Source of the DNA: Nitrosomonadales bacterium
Lineage (GTDB): Bacteria; Pseudomonadota; Gammaproteobacteria; Burkholderiales; Gallionellaceae
Length of the DNA stretch: 64,000 nucleotides
Direction: 5' to 3'
Assembly (NCBI GenBank): GCA_016234685.1
Contig: JACRAT010000032.1
Coordinates: 1 to 64,000 of the forward strand
Shown here piece by piece: positions 38,466-46,957 of the stretch. A program made the translations under genes and the position numbers. How positions within the stretch are numbered: position 1 is the first letter of the stretch; every line of letters begins with the position of its first letter. The notes under the pieces were generated by a model. That model searched no databases. It saw nothing but the letters and a program-made list of their open reading frames with translations, and was not told the origin of the DNA.

Positions 38466-41400
38466 CTATTTCCCGCGCTTGCGCTTGCTGGCGTGAGATG
38501 TTGCGGGCTTCACATCCGGGCCGTTCGACAATTTCACGAACTGCCCTTCTGCGCCGAACCTCAGCGTCTGTCCGCTCGCCACGTCGTACACCAAGGCCGT
38601 GCGGATGATGTCGCCCGGCGCGAAGGCTTTCTTGTCGAACGCGGGATCACCGCTGTTCAGTACGGTCAGATCTCGGCTTTGCGGATACAGGCCGCGCGTC
38701 TCGCTCAGGCCACTGATGTGGAAGACGCAAGTGCCATCTTCAGCGGTATCTTTGCACCCAGCTTCCGCCGTAGCGGTGCGCAACTGGAAGCTGTAATCGT
38801 GGAGGTACTGCGGCGTGCCGCTGGCATTCTTCAGCTCGGCGTACACCACCACCCACTCGCCTTCAGCCGTCACCTCCTTCGCGCCTTCCGACTTCAGAAT
38901 CTTGCCGGGATGGGCCGTACCGATGACCGACACTTCCCAGCCCGGTAGCTTGAAGCTGCTCTTGCCATGCGACTTGGCGTAAGCATCCTTGACCTCGGTC
39001 GGCGCAGGGGCGGGATCGACCTGGATCGTCGGCGCAGCTTCGACCACCGGCGTCGGCTCGACCTTGGCGACAGGCTCGGGCGCGGGCGGTGCAACGGGCA
39101 TCGGCGCGACCAGCGGCGTGACGTGCTTCAGGTTACCGATGTCGACGAAGCTCTCATCCAAGCCGAACTTGACCGGCTTGCCGTTCAGCGCCAGATCGTA
39201 GACCAGCGCCGTGCGGATCACCGCGCCCGGCGCGTAAGCCAGCTTGTCGTAACTCGGCTCACCCGAATTCAGCACCGGCAAGCCACGGCTGGTCTGATAC
39301 TGCGCGCGCGCCTGACCGAATCCGCTCAAAGTGTAGCGGCAGCCTGCCTCGACCGGGGTCTTGCAGCCGGGCGTGCGCCCGCTGGTGATGGCCTGGAAGC
39401 TGTAATCGTGGATGTACTGCGGCAGGTCGCTAGCGTTCTTCAGTTCGACGAACAGCACCAGCCATTCGTTCTCGGCGGTCGCATTGTCCACCTGCTCGGA
39501 GAGCAAAGTCTTGCCGTAGCGCGTAGCCCCTAGGATGGAGACGTTCCACGCCTCGGACTTGATCTTGCCGTTGATCTTGAGCGGTGTGTAAGGCGTTTTG
39601 ATCTCGACCAAAGGCGGCGTCGCCTCGACTTTCTCGATCACCGGCGCGGCGACCGGCTCTGCTTGGGGAATCGGCGCGACGGGCGCAACGACCACCGGCG
39701 GCTCGACCACAGCGGCAGGCTCGGGCTGAACTCGTGCCATGAGCTCTCGGCTAGGCACTGGCGGTGTTTCGACCACTGGCGCGGCGATAACTTCGACCTT
39801 GATCTCTGGAGCAGGCGTCGGAACTGGCTCGACCTTGATCGGCTCGACCTTGATCGGCTCGACAGGCGCTTGGGCTGGCTCGGCCTGTACCGGCGCAATC
39901 TTCACCGGCTCGACCGCAGGGGTGGGAGCTGGCTCGACGACAGGTACGATCACAGGAGTCGGCGCAACGACGGGCTCAGGCTGCGCAACTGGTTGCACCG
40001 CTTCGACCTTGATCTCGGGCACAGGCAGCGCTGGTGCAATGACTTCGGGCACGGCTTGCGGCGCAGGAACTGGCAGCGCCAGCGGCGCGATGTTCTTTAG
40101 GTTACCCAAGTCGACATAGCTCTCGCCCAGACCGAGCTTGAGTTGCTTGACCGCCAGCGACAGGTCGTAGACCAGTGCGGTGCGGATCACCGCGCCCGGC
40201 GCGTAGGCCAGCTTGTCGTAACCCGGCTCGCCGGTGTTCAGCACCGTCAGCCCACGGCTCTCCTGATACTGCTTGCGAGCCTCTCCTGCGCCGCTGATGA
40301 AGCTGCGGCAATCCCCCTTCTCCAGCGGATTTTTGCAGCTCAGCTTACGTCCGTTGGACAGCAACTGGAAACTGTAATCGTGGATGAATTGGGGACGTGT
40401 GCTGCTGTTCTTCAATTCGACGAACAGCACTAACCATTCGTTCTCAGCTGTCGCATCGCTGACCTGCTCCGAAGTCAGCGTCTTGCCGTAACGCGCCGCG
40501 CCCAGCACGGCGATGTCCCAGCCCTCGGCCTTGAGCGCATCCTTCAGCTTGAGTGGGGTGTAGGGCACTTTGATCTCAGCCAACGGCGGAGTCGGCGCGA
40601 CCCGCGTGATAACGGGAGCGACTGGCTCAGGTGCGACTTCGACCGGCTTGCTCACCGGAGCCGGCGTCGGCACGACTTCAGGCACGACCGGAGGCACGGG
40701 ACGCGGCGCTTCTTCGGCCAACTTGACTATCGCCACCGGCGCTTCCGGCTGAACCTTGACGATGGAAGGTTTGGGCGGCGCGGGCGAACGCGGCACGTTG
40801 CGCAGATTGCCCAAGTTCACCCAGCTGTTGGTCTGACCGAATCTGAGCGACTGCCCCGACAGTGGCAGATCGTAGATCAGCGCTGTGCGCAGGGTCGCGC
40901 CCGGTTCGACCTCGCGCTTGTCGAAATCCGGTGTGCCGGTGTTTAGAATGCTCAGCCCGCGCATCTGCTGATACACGTTGCGAGCCTCGATCTGTCCATT
41001 GATGAAGTGGCGGCAACCGCCATCTTCGGCAAGGCTCTTGCAGTCTGGCCCGGAGTCGGCAGAAATGATCTGGAAGCCGTAATCGTGGACGAATAGCGAT
41101 GAATCGCTGACGTTCTTGAGTTCGACGAAGACCACGACCCACTCGCCTTCAGCCGTCACCTCGCGGGTCCGCTCCGAAACCAGAGTCTTGCCGGGGCGTG
41201 CCACCCCCAGTACGGCGATGTCCCAGCCCGGCGACTTGATCGTCTCCCGCGACTTCAGATGTGTGTATTTTTCAGTGATCGCAGCGGGCGGTGGCGTGAC
41301 GATATGGGCCTTGCGCTCTGCGACAACCGCTCGCGGACGGATGTCTGCCGCACCCAGCGTCAATCCCATCGAGGTGTGCAGCGGCAGCGCCTCGCCATTC

Positions 41401-41693
41401 TTGAGTGCGCGCATTGCCGCGTAAGAGGCTGGCTCCCGAACCGGCAGCAGCTCTTCACTCGGCTGCAACGGCAGGCCCGGACGGGTGCGCGAACGCAAAA
41501 TGGATGTGTACGAAGAGCGAGAAGTCAGCGCTTTGGCGGGTCTTTCGCGGGGTTCTGCGGGGGGGCGGACTTGCTCGGCTTCTGCGGGAGGATGTCCCAT
41601 CGCCCGATCATACAATCGACCTACGGTCGAACAACCGCCGAGCGCGGAGGCGCACAGCAAGGTGAACAGGGAATATCTAATACGCTTCTGCAT
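38466..41693 (-). CDS. Large lipoprotein with four related beta-rich modules separated by Pro/Ala/Val/Glu linkers, function unknown
   Basis: Lipobox LGGC at residue ~21; four copies of a 'GW(D/E)(I/V)(A/S)V(L/I)G.A(R/H).GK.L.SE....TAE.EW(V/L)V(V/L)(F/Y)(V/A)ELKN.......HDY.FQ' module. Confidence 0.85.
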   Translation of the reverse strand: MQKRIRYSLFTLLCASALGGCSTVGRLYDRAMGHPPAEAEQVRPPAEPRERPAKALTSRSSYTSILRSRTRPGLPLQPSEELLPVREPASYAAMRALKNGEALPLHTSMGLTLGAADIRPRAVVAERKAHIVTPPPAAITEKYTHLKSRETIKSPGWDIAVLGVARPGKTLVSERTREVTAEGEWVVVFVELKNVSDSSLFVHDYGFQIISADSGPDCKSLAEDGGCRHFINGQIEARNVYQQMRGLSILNTGTPDFDKREVEPGATLRTALIYDLPLSGQSLRFGQTNSWVNLGNLRNVPRSPAPPKPSIVKVQPEAPVAIVKLAEEAPRPVPPVVPEVVPTPAPVSKPVEVAPEPVAPVITRVAPTPPLAEIKVPYTPLKLKDALKAEGWDIAVLGAARYGKTLTSEQVSDATAENEWLVLFVELKNSSTRPQFIHDYSFQLLSNGRKLSCKNPLEKGDCRSFISGAGEARKQYQESRGLTVLNTGEPGYDKLAYAPGAVIRTALVYDLSLAVKQLKLGLGESYVDLGNLKNIAPLALPVPAPQAVPEVIAPALPVPEIKVEAVQPVAQPEPVVAPTPVIVPVVEPAPTPAVEPVKIAPVQAEPAQAPVEPIKVEPIKVEPVPTPAPEIKVEVIAAPVVETPPVPSRELMARVQPEPAAVVEPPVVVAPVAPIPQAEPVAAPVIEKVEATPPLVEIKTPYTPLKINGKIKSEAWNVSILGATRYGKTLLSEQVDNATAENEWLVLFVELKNASDLPQYIHDYSFQAITSGRTPGCKTPVEAGCRYTLSGFGQARAQYQTSRGLPVLNSGEPSYDKLAYAPGAVIRTALVYDLALNGKPVKFGLDESFVDIGNLKHVTPLVAPMPVAPPAPEPVAKVEPTPVVEAAPTIQVDPAPAPTEVKDAYAKSHGKSSFKLPGWEVSVIGTAHPGKILKSEGAKEVTAEGEWVVVYAELKNASGTPQYLHDYSFQLRTATAEAGCKDTAEDGTCVFHISGLSETRGLYPQSRDLTVLNSGDPAFDKKAFAPGDIIRTALVYDVASGQTLRFGAEGQFVKLSNGPDVKPATSHASKRKRGK

Positions 41694-41971
41694 CTTGAGT
41701 TATTGCGCGCAAGGCGATGACGCCATCACGCATGAGGGCTGGAGAAGCGATCTCGTTTCCCGGCGATCCGAACTACTAGAAATCTGCCCAAGACACACCG
41801 CACACCCAGCCCATTTAGTAATAATTCGCGAAGGCTACCGGAATTCGCCCTGTAAAGCCAGATTTCCGGCTCAGCCGGACGAAAAAACCACGCTTTTCTG
41901 TCGACCTTTACTAGTCGAGGCAAGTCGTTGTTCTCAATGCGCTTGATTTCCGCCCGAACGAGCGGATGAGA

Positions 41972-42907
41972 CTAGTTTGCCAAATTGACCTGACGGGCGC
42001 ATTCCAGCAGGTCGTACAGCACGCCGTCCTGTAAAGCGCCCTGTGCGGGCCGCATCTGCTCAATGCCAAGTTCACAGAAAAGGGTGTACAGGATGGCAAA
42101 ACCGCCGGGTAGCGCCAGCACTCGGTCAGGCTTGATGCCGGCGATGTTCAGCGCAGTCACATCTCCCGCCGCCAGCAGGCGCTCACGCAGGCATTCCAAG
42201 GCGGAACGGGTGATGCCGCTATCGCTGAATCCGTTCTGGGACAGGATCTCATTGACCACCTTCGCCGTGCCAGACGAGCCATGCGCCGTCTCCCATTGCG
42301 AGGCGACAAAACGCGGCGCGATGGTTTGCAACTCGTGGCGCACCGCTTGTTCGGCGGTAGCCAGATTGATCGCAGTGATCTTGCCGCCGGGAAAGTAGCG
42401 CAGACTGTAACTGACGCTACCCATGCGCAGGCTTTCCAACTCCAGCGGGATAAAACCCTCTCCGATGATGAATTCGGTGGAGCCGCCACCGATGTCGATC
42501 ACCAGCCGACGCTCCGCCGAAGGCGGCAGACCATGCGAGACGCCGAGATAGATCAGCCGCGCCTCTTCGCGTCCGGCGATGGTTTCGATGGGATAACCCA
42601 GAGCCGCCTCAAATTTGGGCATGAAGTCGGCGGTATTGCTGGCGATGCGCAAAGTGTTCGTGCCGACGACCCGCACCGCCGCAGCTGGCAATCCGTTCAG
42701 ACATGAATTGAAATGCCGCAGACAGTCCAACGCCCGCTGCTGGGCTGCCTCATCGAGGGTGTTGTTGGCGTCGAGGCCTGCGGCCAACCGCACGGGCTGA
42801 CGCTGACCGTCGATCAGGGTGAGCTGATCGCCCTCGACTCTCGCCAGCTGCAAACGAAAGCTGTTCGAGCCGAGGTCAAGCGCGGCAATGACGGAGGGTT
42901 GTTGCAA
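41972..42907 (-). CDS. ppx: Ppx/GppA family exopolyphosphatase/phosphatase (short form)
   Basis: IAALDLGSNSFRLQLARVEG; RLVIDIGGGSTEFIIGEG; beside phoU. Confidence 0.9.
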   Translation of the reverse strand: MQQPSVIAALDLGSNSFRLQLARVEGDQLTLIDGQRQPVRLAAGLDANNTLDEAAQQRALDCLRHFNSCLNGLPAAAVRVVGTNTLRIASNTADFMPKFEAALGYPIETIAGREEARLIYLGVSHGLPPSAERRLVIDIGGGSTEFIIGEGFIPLELESLRMGSVSYSLRYFPGGKITAINLATAEQAVRHELQTIAPRFVASQWETAHGSSGTAKVVNEILSQNGFSDSGITRSALECLRERLLAAGDVTALNIAGIKPDRVLALPGGFAILYTLFCELGIEQMRPAQGALQDGVLYDLLECARQVNLAN

Positions 42908-42922
42908 GAAATGCCTGCTGGT

Positions 42923-43630
42923 TCAGTTCTGGACTTCGCGCTCGATCTCTTCCACAGTGACGTGACGCACGTCGCGGCCCTTGACCATGTAGACCACATA
43001 TTCGGACATGTTCTTGGCGTGGTCGCCGATACGTTCGATGGCCTTGGCCACGAACAGGATCTCCAGCGAGGTGGAGATGGTGCGCGGATCTTCCATCATG
43101 AAGGTGATGAGGTAGCGCATGATGGCACGGAACTCTTCGTCCACCTGCTCGTCCTGACGCACCACTTGCGCGGCGGTGGAAAGATCGAGGCGGGCGAAGG
43201 CGTCCAGCGATTTGCGCAACATATCCAGCGCGATGTCGGCGGCGTGCTTGATCTCGTTATAGCGCGGCAGATTCAGGCGCTCGCGCTGCGACAGTAGCTT
43301 GGCCATACGGGCGATCTTTTCGGCTTCGTCGCCGATGCGCTCCAGATCGGTGATGGTCTTGATGACGGTCATCACCATACGCAGGTCGCCTGCGGCGGGC
43401 TGGCGGCGGGCGATGATCTGGCTGCAAGTCTCGTCGATCTCGACCTCCATCGCGTTGACGCGATGGTCGTCAGCGATGACGCGGTTCATCAGCTCGACGT
43501 CTCCGCTGGTCAACGCTTCGACCGCCAAGCGGATCTGGTTCTCCACCAGCCCCCCCATCTGCAACACGCGGGAGCGCACGGCTTCAAGTTCGGTGTCAAA
43601 CTGCTTGGACGTATGCTCGGTGGTAATCAT
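42923..43630 (-). CDS. phoU: Phosphate signalling complex protein PhoU
   Basis: EHTSKQFDTELEAVRSRVLQMGGLVENQIRLAVEAL; TDLERIGDEAEKIARMA; RIGDHAKNMSEYVVYMVKGRDVRH; start at MITTEH. Confidence 0.96.
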   Translation of the reverse strand: MITTEHTSKQFDTELEAVRSRVLQMGGLVENQIRLAVEALTSGDVELMNRVIADDHRVNAMEVEIDETCSQIIARRQPAAGDLRMVMTVIKTITDLERIGDEAEKIARMAKLLSQRERLNLPRYNEIKHAADIALDMLRKSLDAFARLDLSTAAQVVRQDEQVDEEFRAIMRYLITFMMEDPRTISTSLEILFVAKAIERIGDHAKNMSEYVVYMVKGRDVRHVTVEEIEREVQN

Positions 43631-43697
43631 GGTCTTCCTCAAGAATTTTCGGCCTGACCGAAAATTGTAATCTCGCAATGTAAAGTTTTTATGACAC

Positions 43698-44357
43698 TCA
43701 GGCGGTCATCGTCTTCACGCCGTCGGCCGTGCCGAGCAGCAGCACATCAGCCGGGCGGCGGGCGAACAGACCGTTGGTGACGATACCGGCAATGTGATCC
43801 AGCGTGGTCTCCAGCTCTACCGGATTCAAAATGTCCCAGCCGTGTACGTCGAGGATCAGGTTACCGTTGTCGGTGGTGAAACCTTCGCGCAGCGCGGGCT
43901 GTCCGCCCAGCTTGACGACTTCGCGCGCCACGAAGCTGCGCGCCATCGGGATCACTTCGATGGGCAGCGGGAACTTGCCCAGCACGTCCACCAGCTTGCT
44001 GGCGTCGCACACGCAGACGAATTTCTTGCTGGCCGCCGCGACGACCTTTTCGCGCGTCAGCGCGCCGCCGCCGCCCTTGACCATGTGCATGTGACGGGTG
44101 ATCTCGTCCGCACCATCCACATACACCGGCAGGTCGCCGGACTCGTTCAGGGTGACGACCTCGATACCGTGGCCTCTCAGACGCTTGGCGGAAGCCTCAG
44201 AACTGGCGACCGCACCACGGATCTTGTGCTTGATCTTGGCTAGTTCATCGATGAAATAATTAGCGGTGGAGCCAGTGCCGACGCCAACATAACAGTCAGC
44301 GGGGATGTGTTCGATAGCAGCCTTGGCGACCGCCTGCTTCAATTCGTCTTGTGTCAT
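43698..44357 (-). CDS. rpiA: Ribose-5-phosphate isomerase A
   Basis: [55 protein letters not shown]. Confidence 0.97.
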   Translation of the reverse strand: MTQDELKQAVAKAAIEHIPADCYVGVGTGSTANYFIDELAKIKHKIRGAVASSEASAKRLRGHGIEVVTLNESGDLPVYVDGADEITRHMHMVKGGGGALTREKVVAAASKKFVCVCDASKLVDVLGKFPLPIEVIPMARSFVAREVVKLGGQPALREGFTTDNGNLILDVHGWDILNPVELETTLDHIAGIVTNGLFARRPADVLLLGTADGVKTMTA

Positions 44358-44502
44358 AACCTACCCTGTCGTGTCATTCTGATTTGTGCTCGGATTATTG
44401 CAGGAATCGGGGAATTTAGAAACCGTGGAATCCCCGAAATTCTTGGGAGGGCGGGCAATTCCTGCTAATCTTGCGGCCAATTCGACCGTCCACCGCCAGA
44501 TC

Positions 44503-46020
44503 ATGCAAGACTATCTCAAACGCATCCTTACCGCCCGCGTCTACGACGTGGCCATCGAAACTCCGCTGGAAGCTGCGCCCAACCTGTCCGCCCGCATCGG
44601 CAACAGCGTGCTGTTCAAGCGCGAAGACATGCAGCCGGTGTTCTCGTTCAAGCTGCGCGGTGCTTACAACAAGATGGCGCAGCTCACACCCGAGCAACTG
44701 GCGCGCGGCGTGATCGCCGCCTCGGCGGGCAACCATGCGCAGGGCGTGGCACTGTCGGCACATCGTCTGGGCTGCCGCGCCATCATCGTGATGCCGACCA
44801 CCACCCCGCAAGTGAAGATAGACGCAGTGCGCCATTTCGGCCAGGACGCCATCGAGATCGTGCTGCACGGCGACAGCTACAGCGATGCCTGCACGCGCGC
44901 CTACGAGCTGGAAAAAGAAAAGCAGCTCACCTTCGTCCACCCCTTCGACGATCCCGACGTGATCGCCGGACAAGGCACGGTCGGCATGGAGATCCTGCGC
45001 CAGCACCAAGCTCCGATCCACGCCATATTCTGCGCCATCGGCGGCGGCGGGCTGATCGCGGGCGTGGCCGCTTATGTCAAGCAGGTGCGCCCGGACATCA
45101 AGGTGATCGGCGTGCAGACCGTGGATTCCGATGCCATGGCGCGTTCGCTCAAGTGCCAGAAGCGCGTCACGCTGAACGATGTGGGCCTGTTCTCGGACGG
45201 CACGGCAGTCAAACTCGCGGGCGAGGAGACCTTCCGCGTCTGCCAGCAGTATGTGGATGAAGTCGTGCTGGTGGACACCGACGCCGTGTGTGCCGCCATC
45301 AAGGACGTGTTTCAGGACACCCGCTCCATCCTCGAACCGGCGGGTGCGCTGGCCGTGGCGGGTGCCAAGCTGTATGCGCAACGCGAGAATCTCAAGCACA
45401 AAGCGCTGGTCGCCGTGTGCAGCGGCGCGAACATGAACTTCGACCGCCTGCGTTTCGTCGCCGAACGCGCTGAGATTGGCGAGAAGCGCGAAGCCATTCT
45501 GGCCGTCACCATCCCCGAGACGCCGGGCAGCTTCCGCAAGTTTTGCGCGCTGCTGGGCAACCGAAACATCACCGAGTTCAACTACCGCTATTCCGACCCG
45601 AAAGCGGCGCAGGTATTCGTCGGCGTGCAGGTGAAAGACCCGTCCGAGACCGTCCGACTGGTCGCCAGCCTGCAACACAACGAGCTGCGCACCTTGGATC
45701 TCACCGACAACGAGATGGCCAAGCTGCACCTGCGCCACATGGTCGGCGGCCACGCAGCAGGCGTCGGCGACGAGATTCTGTTCCGCTTCGAGTTTCCCGA
45801 GCGTCCCGGCGCGCTGATGAACTTCCTCAACCGCATGAACCACACCTGGAACATCAGCCTGTTCCACTACCGCAACCACGGCGCGGACTATGGCCGCGTA
45901 CTGGTCGGGATGCAGGTGCCGGACCACGACAAGGACGCGCTGAAGACCTTCCTCGACACGCTCGGTTATCCCTACTGGGATGAGAGCGAGAATCCGGCTT
46001 ACCGCCTGTTCTTGGGTTAA
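44503..46020 (+). CDS. ilvA: Threonine ammonia-lyase, biosynthetic (PLP domain plus two C-terminal ACT-like domains)
   Basis: LFKREDMQPVFSFKLRGAYNKM, SAGNHAQGVALSA, AIGGGGLIAGVAAYVK; start at MQDYLKRIL. Confidence 0.96.
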   Translation: MQDYLKRILTARVYDVAIETPLEAAPNLSARIGNSVLFKREDMQPVFSFKLRGAYNKMAQLTPEQLARGVIAASAGNHAQGVALSAHRLGCRAIIVMPTTTPQVKIDAVRHFGQDAIEIVLHGDSYSDACTRAYELEKEKQLTFVHPFDDPDVIAGQGTVGMEILRQHQAPIHAIFCAIGGGGLIAGVAAYVKQVRPDIKVIGVQTVDSDAMARSLKCQKRVTLNDVGLFSDGTAVKLAGEETFRVCQQYVDEVVLVDTDAVCAAIKDVFQDTRSILEPAGALAVAGAKLYAQRENLKHKALVAVCSGANMNFDRLRFVAERAEIGEKREAILAVTIPETPGSFRKFCALLGNRNITEFNYRYSDPKAAQVFVGVQVKDPSETVRLVASLQHNELRTLDLTDNEMAKLHLRHMVGGHAAGVGDEILFRFEFPERPGALMNFLNRMNHTWNISLFHYRNHGADYGRVLVGMQVPDHDKDALKTFLDTLGYPYWDESENPAYRLFLG

Positions 46021-46028
46021 CTCGGGTC

Positions 46029-46334
46029 ATGCCCGCCGACTCCTTTCTATCCTTTGCCCTAGAACAACTCGCCACCCTGCCCGACCTGCGCAGCAAGCGT
46101 ATGTTCGGCGGCTATGGCCTGTACTCGGGCGAGGCGTTCTTCGGCATCGTTTTCGATGGGCGTTTGTACTTCAAAACGCATCCGGCGACCCTCGCTGAAT
46201 ACCTTGAACGTCACGCCGAGGTGTTCGCGCCTTCCGAAAAACAGGTTTTGAAGAATTACCGCGAAGTTCCAGTCGAGATACTGGAAGATGCCTGCGCGTT
46301 GGCGGCTTGGGCGAGAAAGGCGGCGCAGCCGTGA
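46029..46334 (+). CDS. TfoX N-terminal domain-containing protein
   Basis: LPDLRSKRMFGGYGLYSGEAFFGIVFDGRLYFKT. Confidence 0.88.
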   Translation: MPADSFLSFALEQLATLPDLRSKRMFGGYGLYSGEAFFGIVFDGRLYFKTHPATLAEYLERHAEVFAPSEKQVLKNYREVPVEILEDACALAAWARKAAQP

Positions 46335-46933
46335 GTACGCGGGCTATGAAGCAGGGCATCAGGCAAAGTATAATCGCGGGCCGGGAGGCTTTTTCAACGG
46401 CGCAGCGGGCGCAAGCCAGTCATCGAATATCTCGACGCATCATGGAGTTGCCAGCATATTTGCCGGCACGGACGGTGATGGGGATTCTGGGTTTCGGCGC
46501 AGAGTTCGAGAGTGACGACTGGGTGCGGCGGGTGCTGGCCGATGGCAAACAGCTTTGCCTGCCTCGGGTGAGTCGGGCGACGCAGCAACTCGATGTCTAT
46601 CGAGTGAGCGACCTCGATAGACAGATAGAGATCGGCAGTTACGGCATCCGCGAGCCGATACCGGCGCTTTGCGAATTGGCCGATCTGGCGGAGATTGATT
46701 TCATCCTGCTACCGGGCGTGGCATTCGGTCGTGACGGTTCACGACTGGGCTATGGTGGCGGGTTCTACGACAAGCTGATCGCGCGGCTACCGCATCAGCC
46801 GGTTCTGGTGGCAGCGGCGTTCGCGCTGCAATTGGTGGAAGGTATTCCGCAGGAAGCCACTGACCGCAAGGTCGATTGGCTGATTACCGAGAACGAGACT
46901 ATCCATTGCGCTGCTGGGTCAGAGCGCACATAA
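46331..46933 (+). CDS. 5-formyltetrahydrofolate cyclo-ligase
   Basis: IDFILLPGVAFGRDGSRLGYGGGFYDKLIARLP; probable GTG start overlapping the upstream stop (GTGA). Confidence 0.9.
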   Translation: MSTRAMKQGIRQSIIAGREAFSTAQRAQASHRISRRIMELPAYLPARTVMGILGFGAEFESDDWVRRVLADGKQLCLPRVSRATQQLDVYRVSDLDRQIEIGSYGIREPIPALCELADLAEIDFILLPGVAFGRDGSRLGYGGGFYDKLIARLPHQPVLVAAAFALQLVEGIPQEATDRKVDWLITENETIHCAAGSERT

Positions 46934-46957
46934 CAGGTTTTTTGGAGAGAGTGGAAG

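Noticed and set aside
39638-40119. Plus/minus ORFs rich in Arg/Ser or Gly/Thr over the large lipoprotein linkers
   Set aside because: Frame shadows of the Pro/Ala/Val/Glu-rich linker of the 38466-41693 gene.
44407-44437. tcgggga/tccccga inverted repeat upstream of ilvA as an attenuator or riboswitch
   Set aside because: Only a 7-bp stem with a 17-nt loop and no leader peptide or known riboswitch motif recognised.
44416-45927. 503-aa minus-strand ORF over ilvA
   Set aside because: Antisense shadow of a clear threonine ammonia-lyase.
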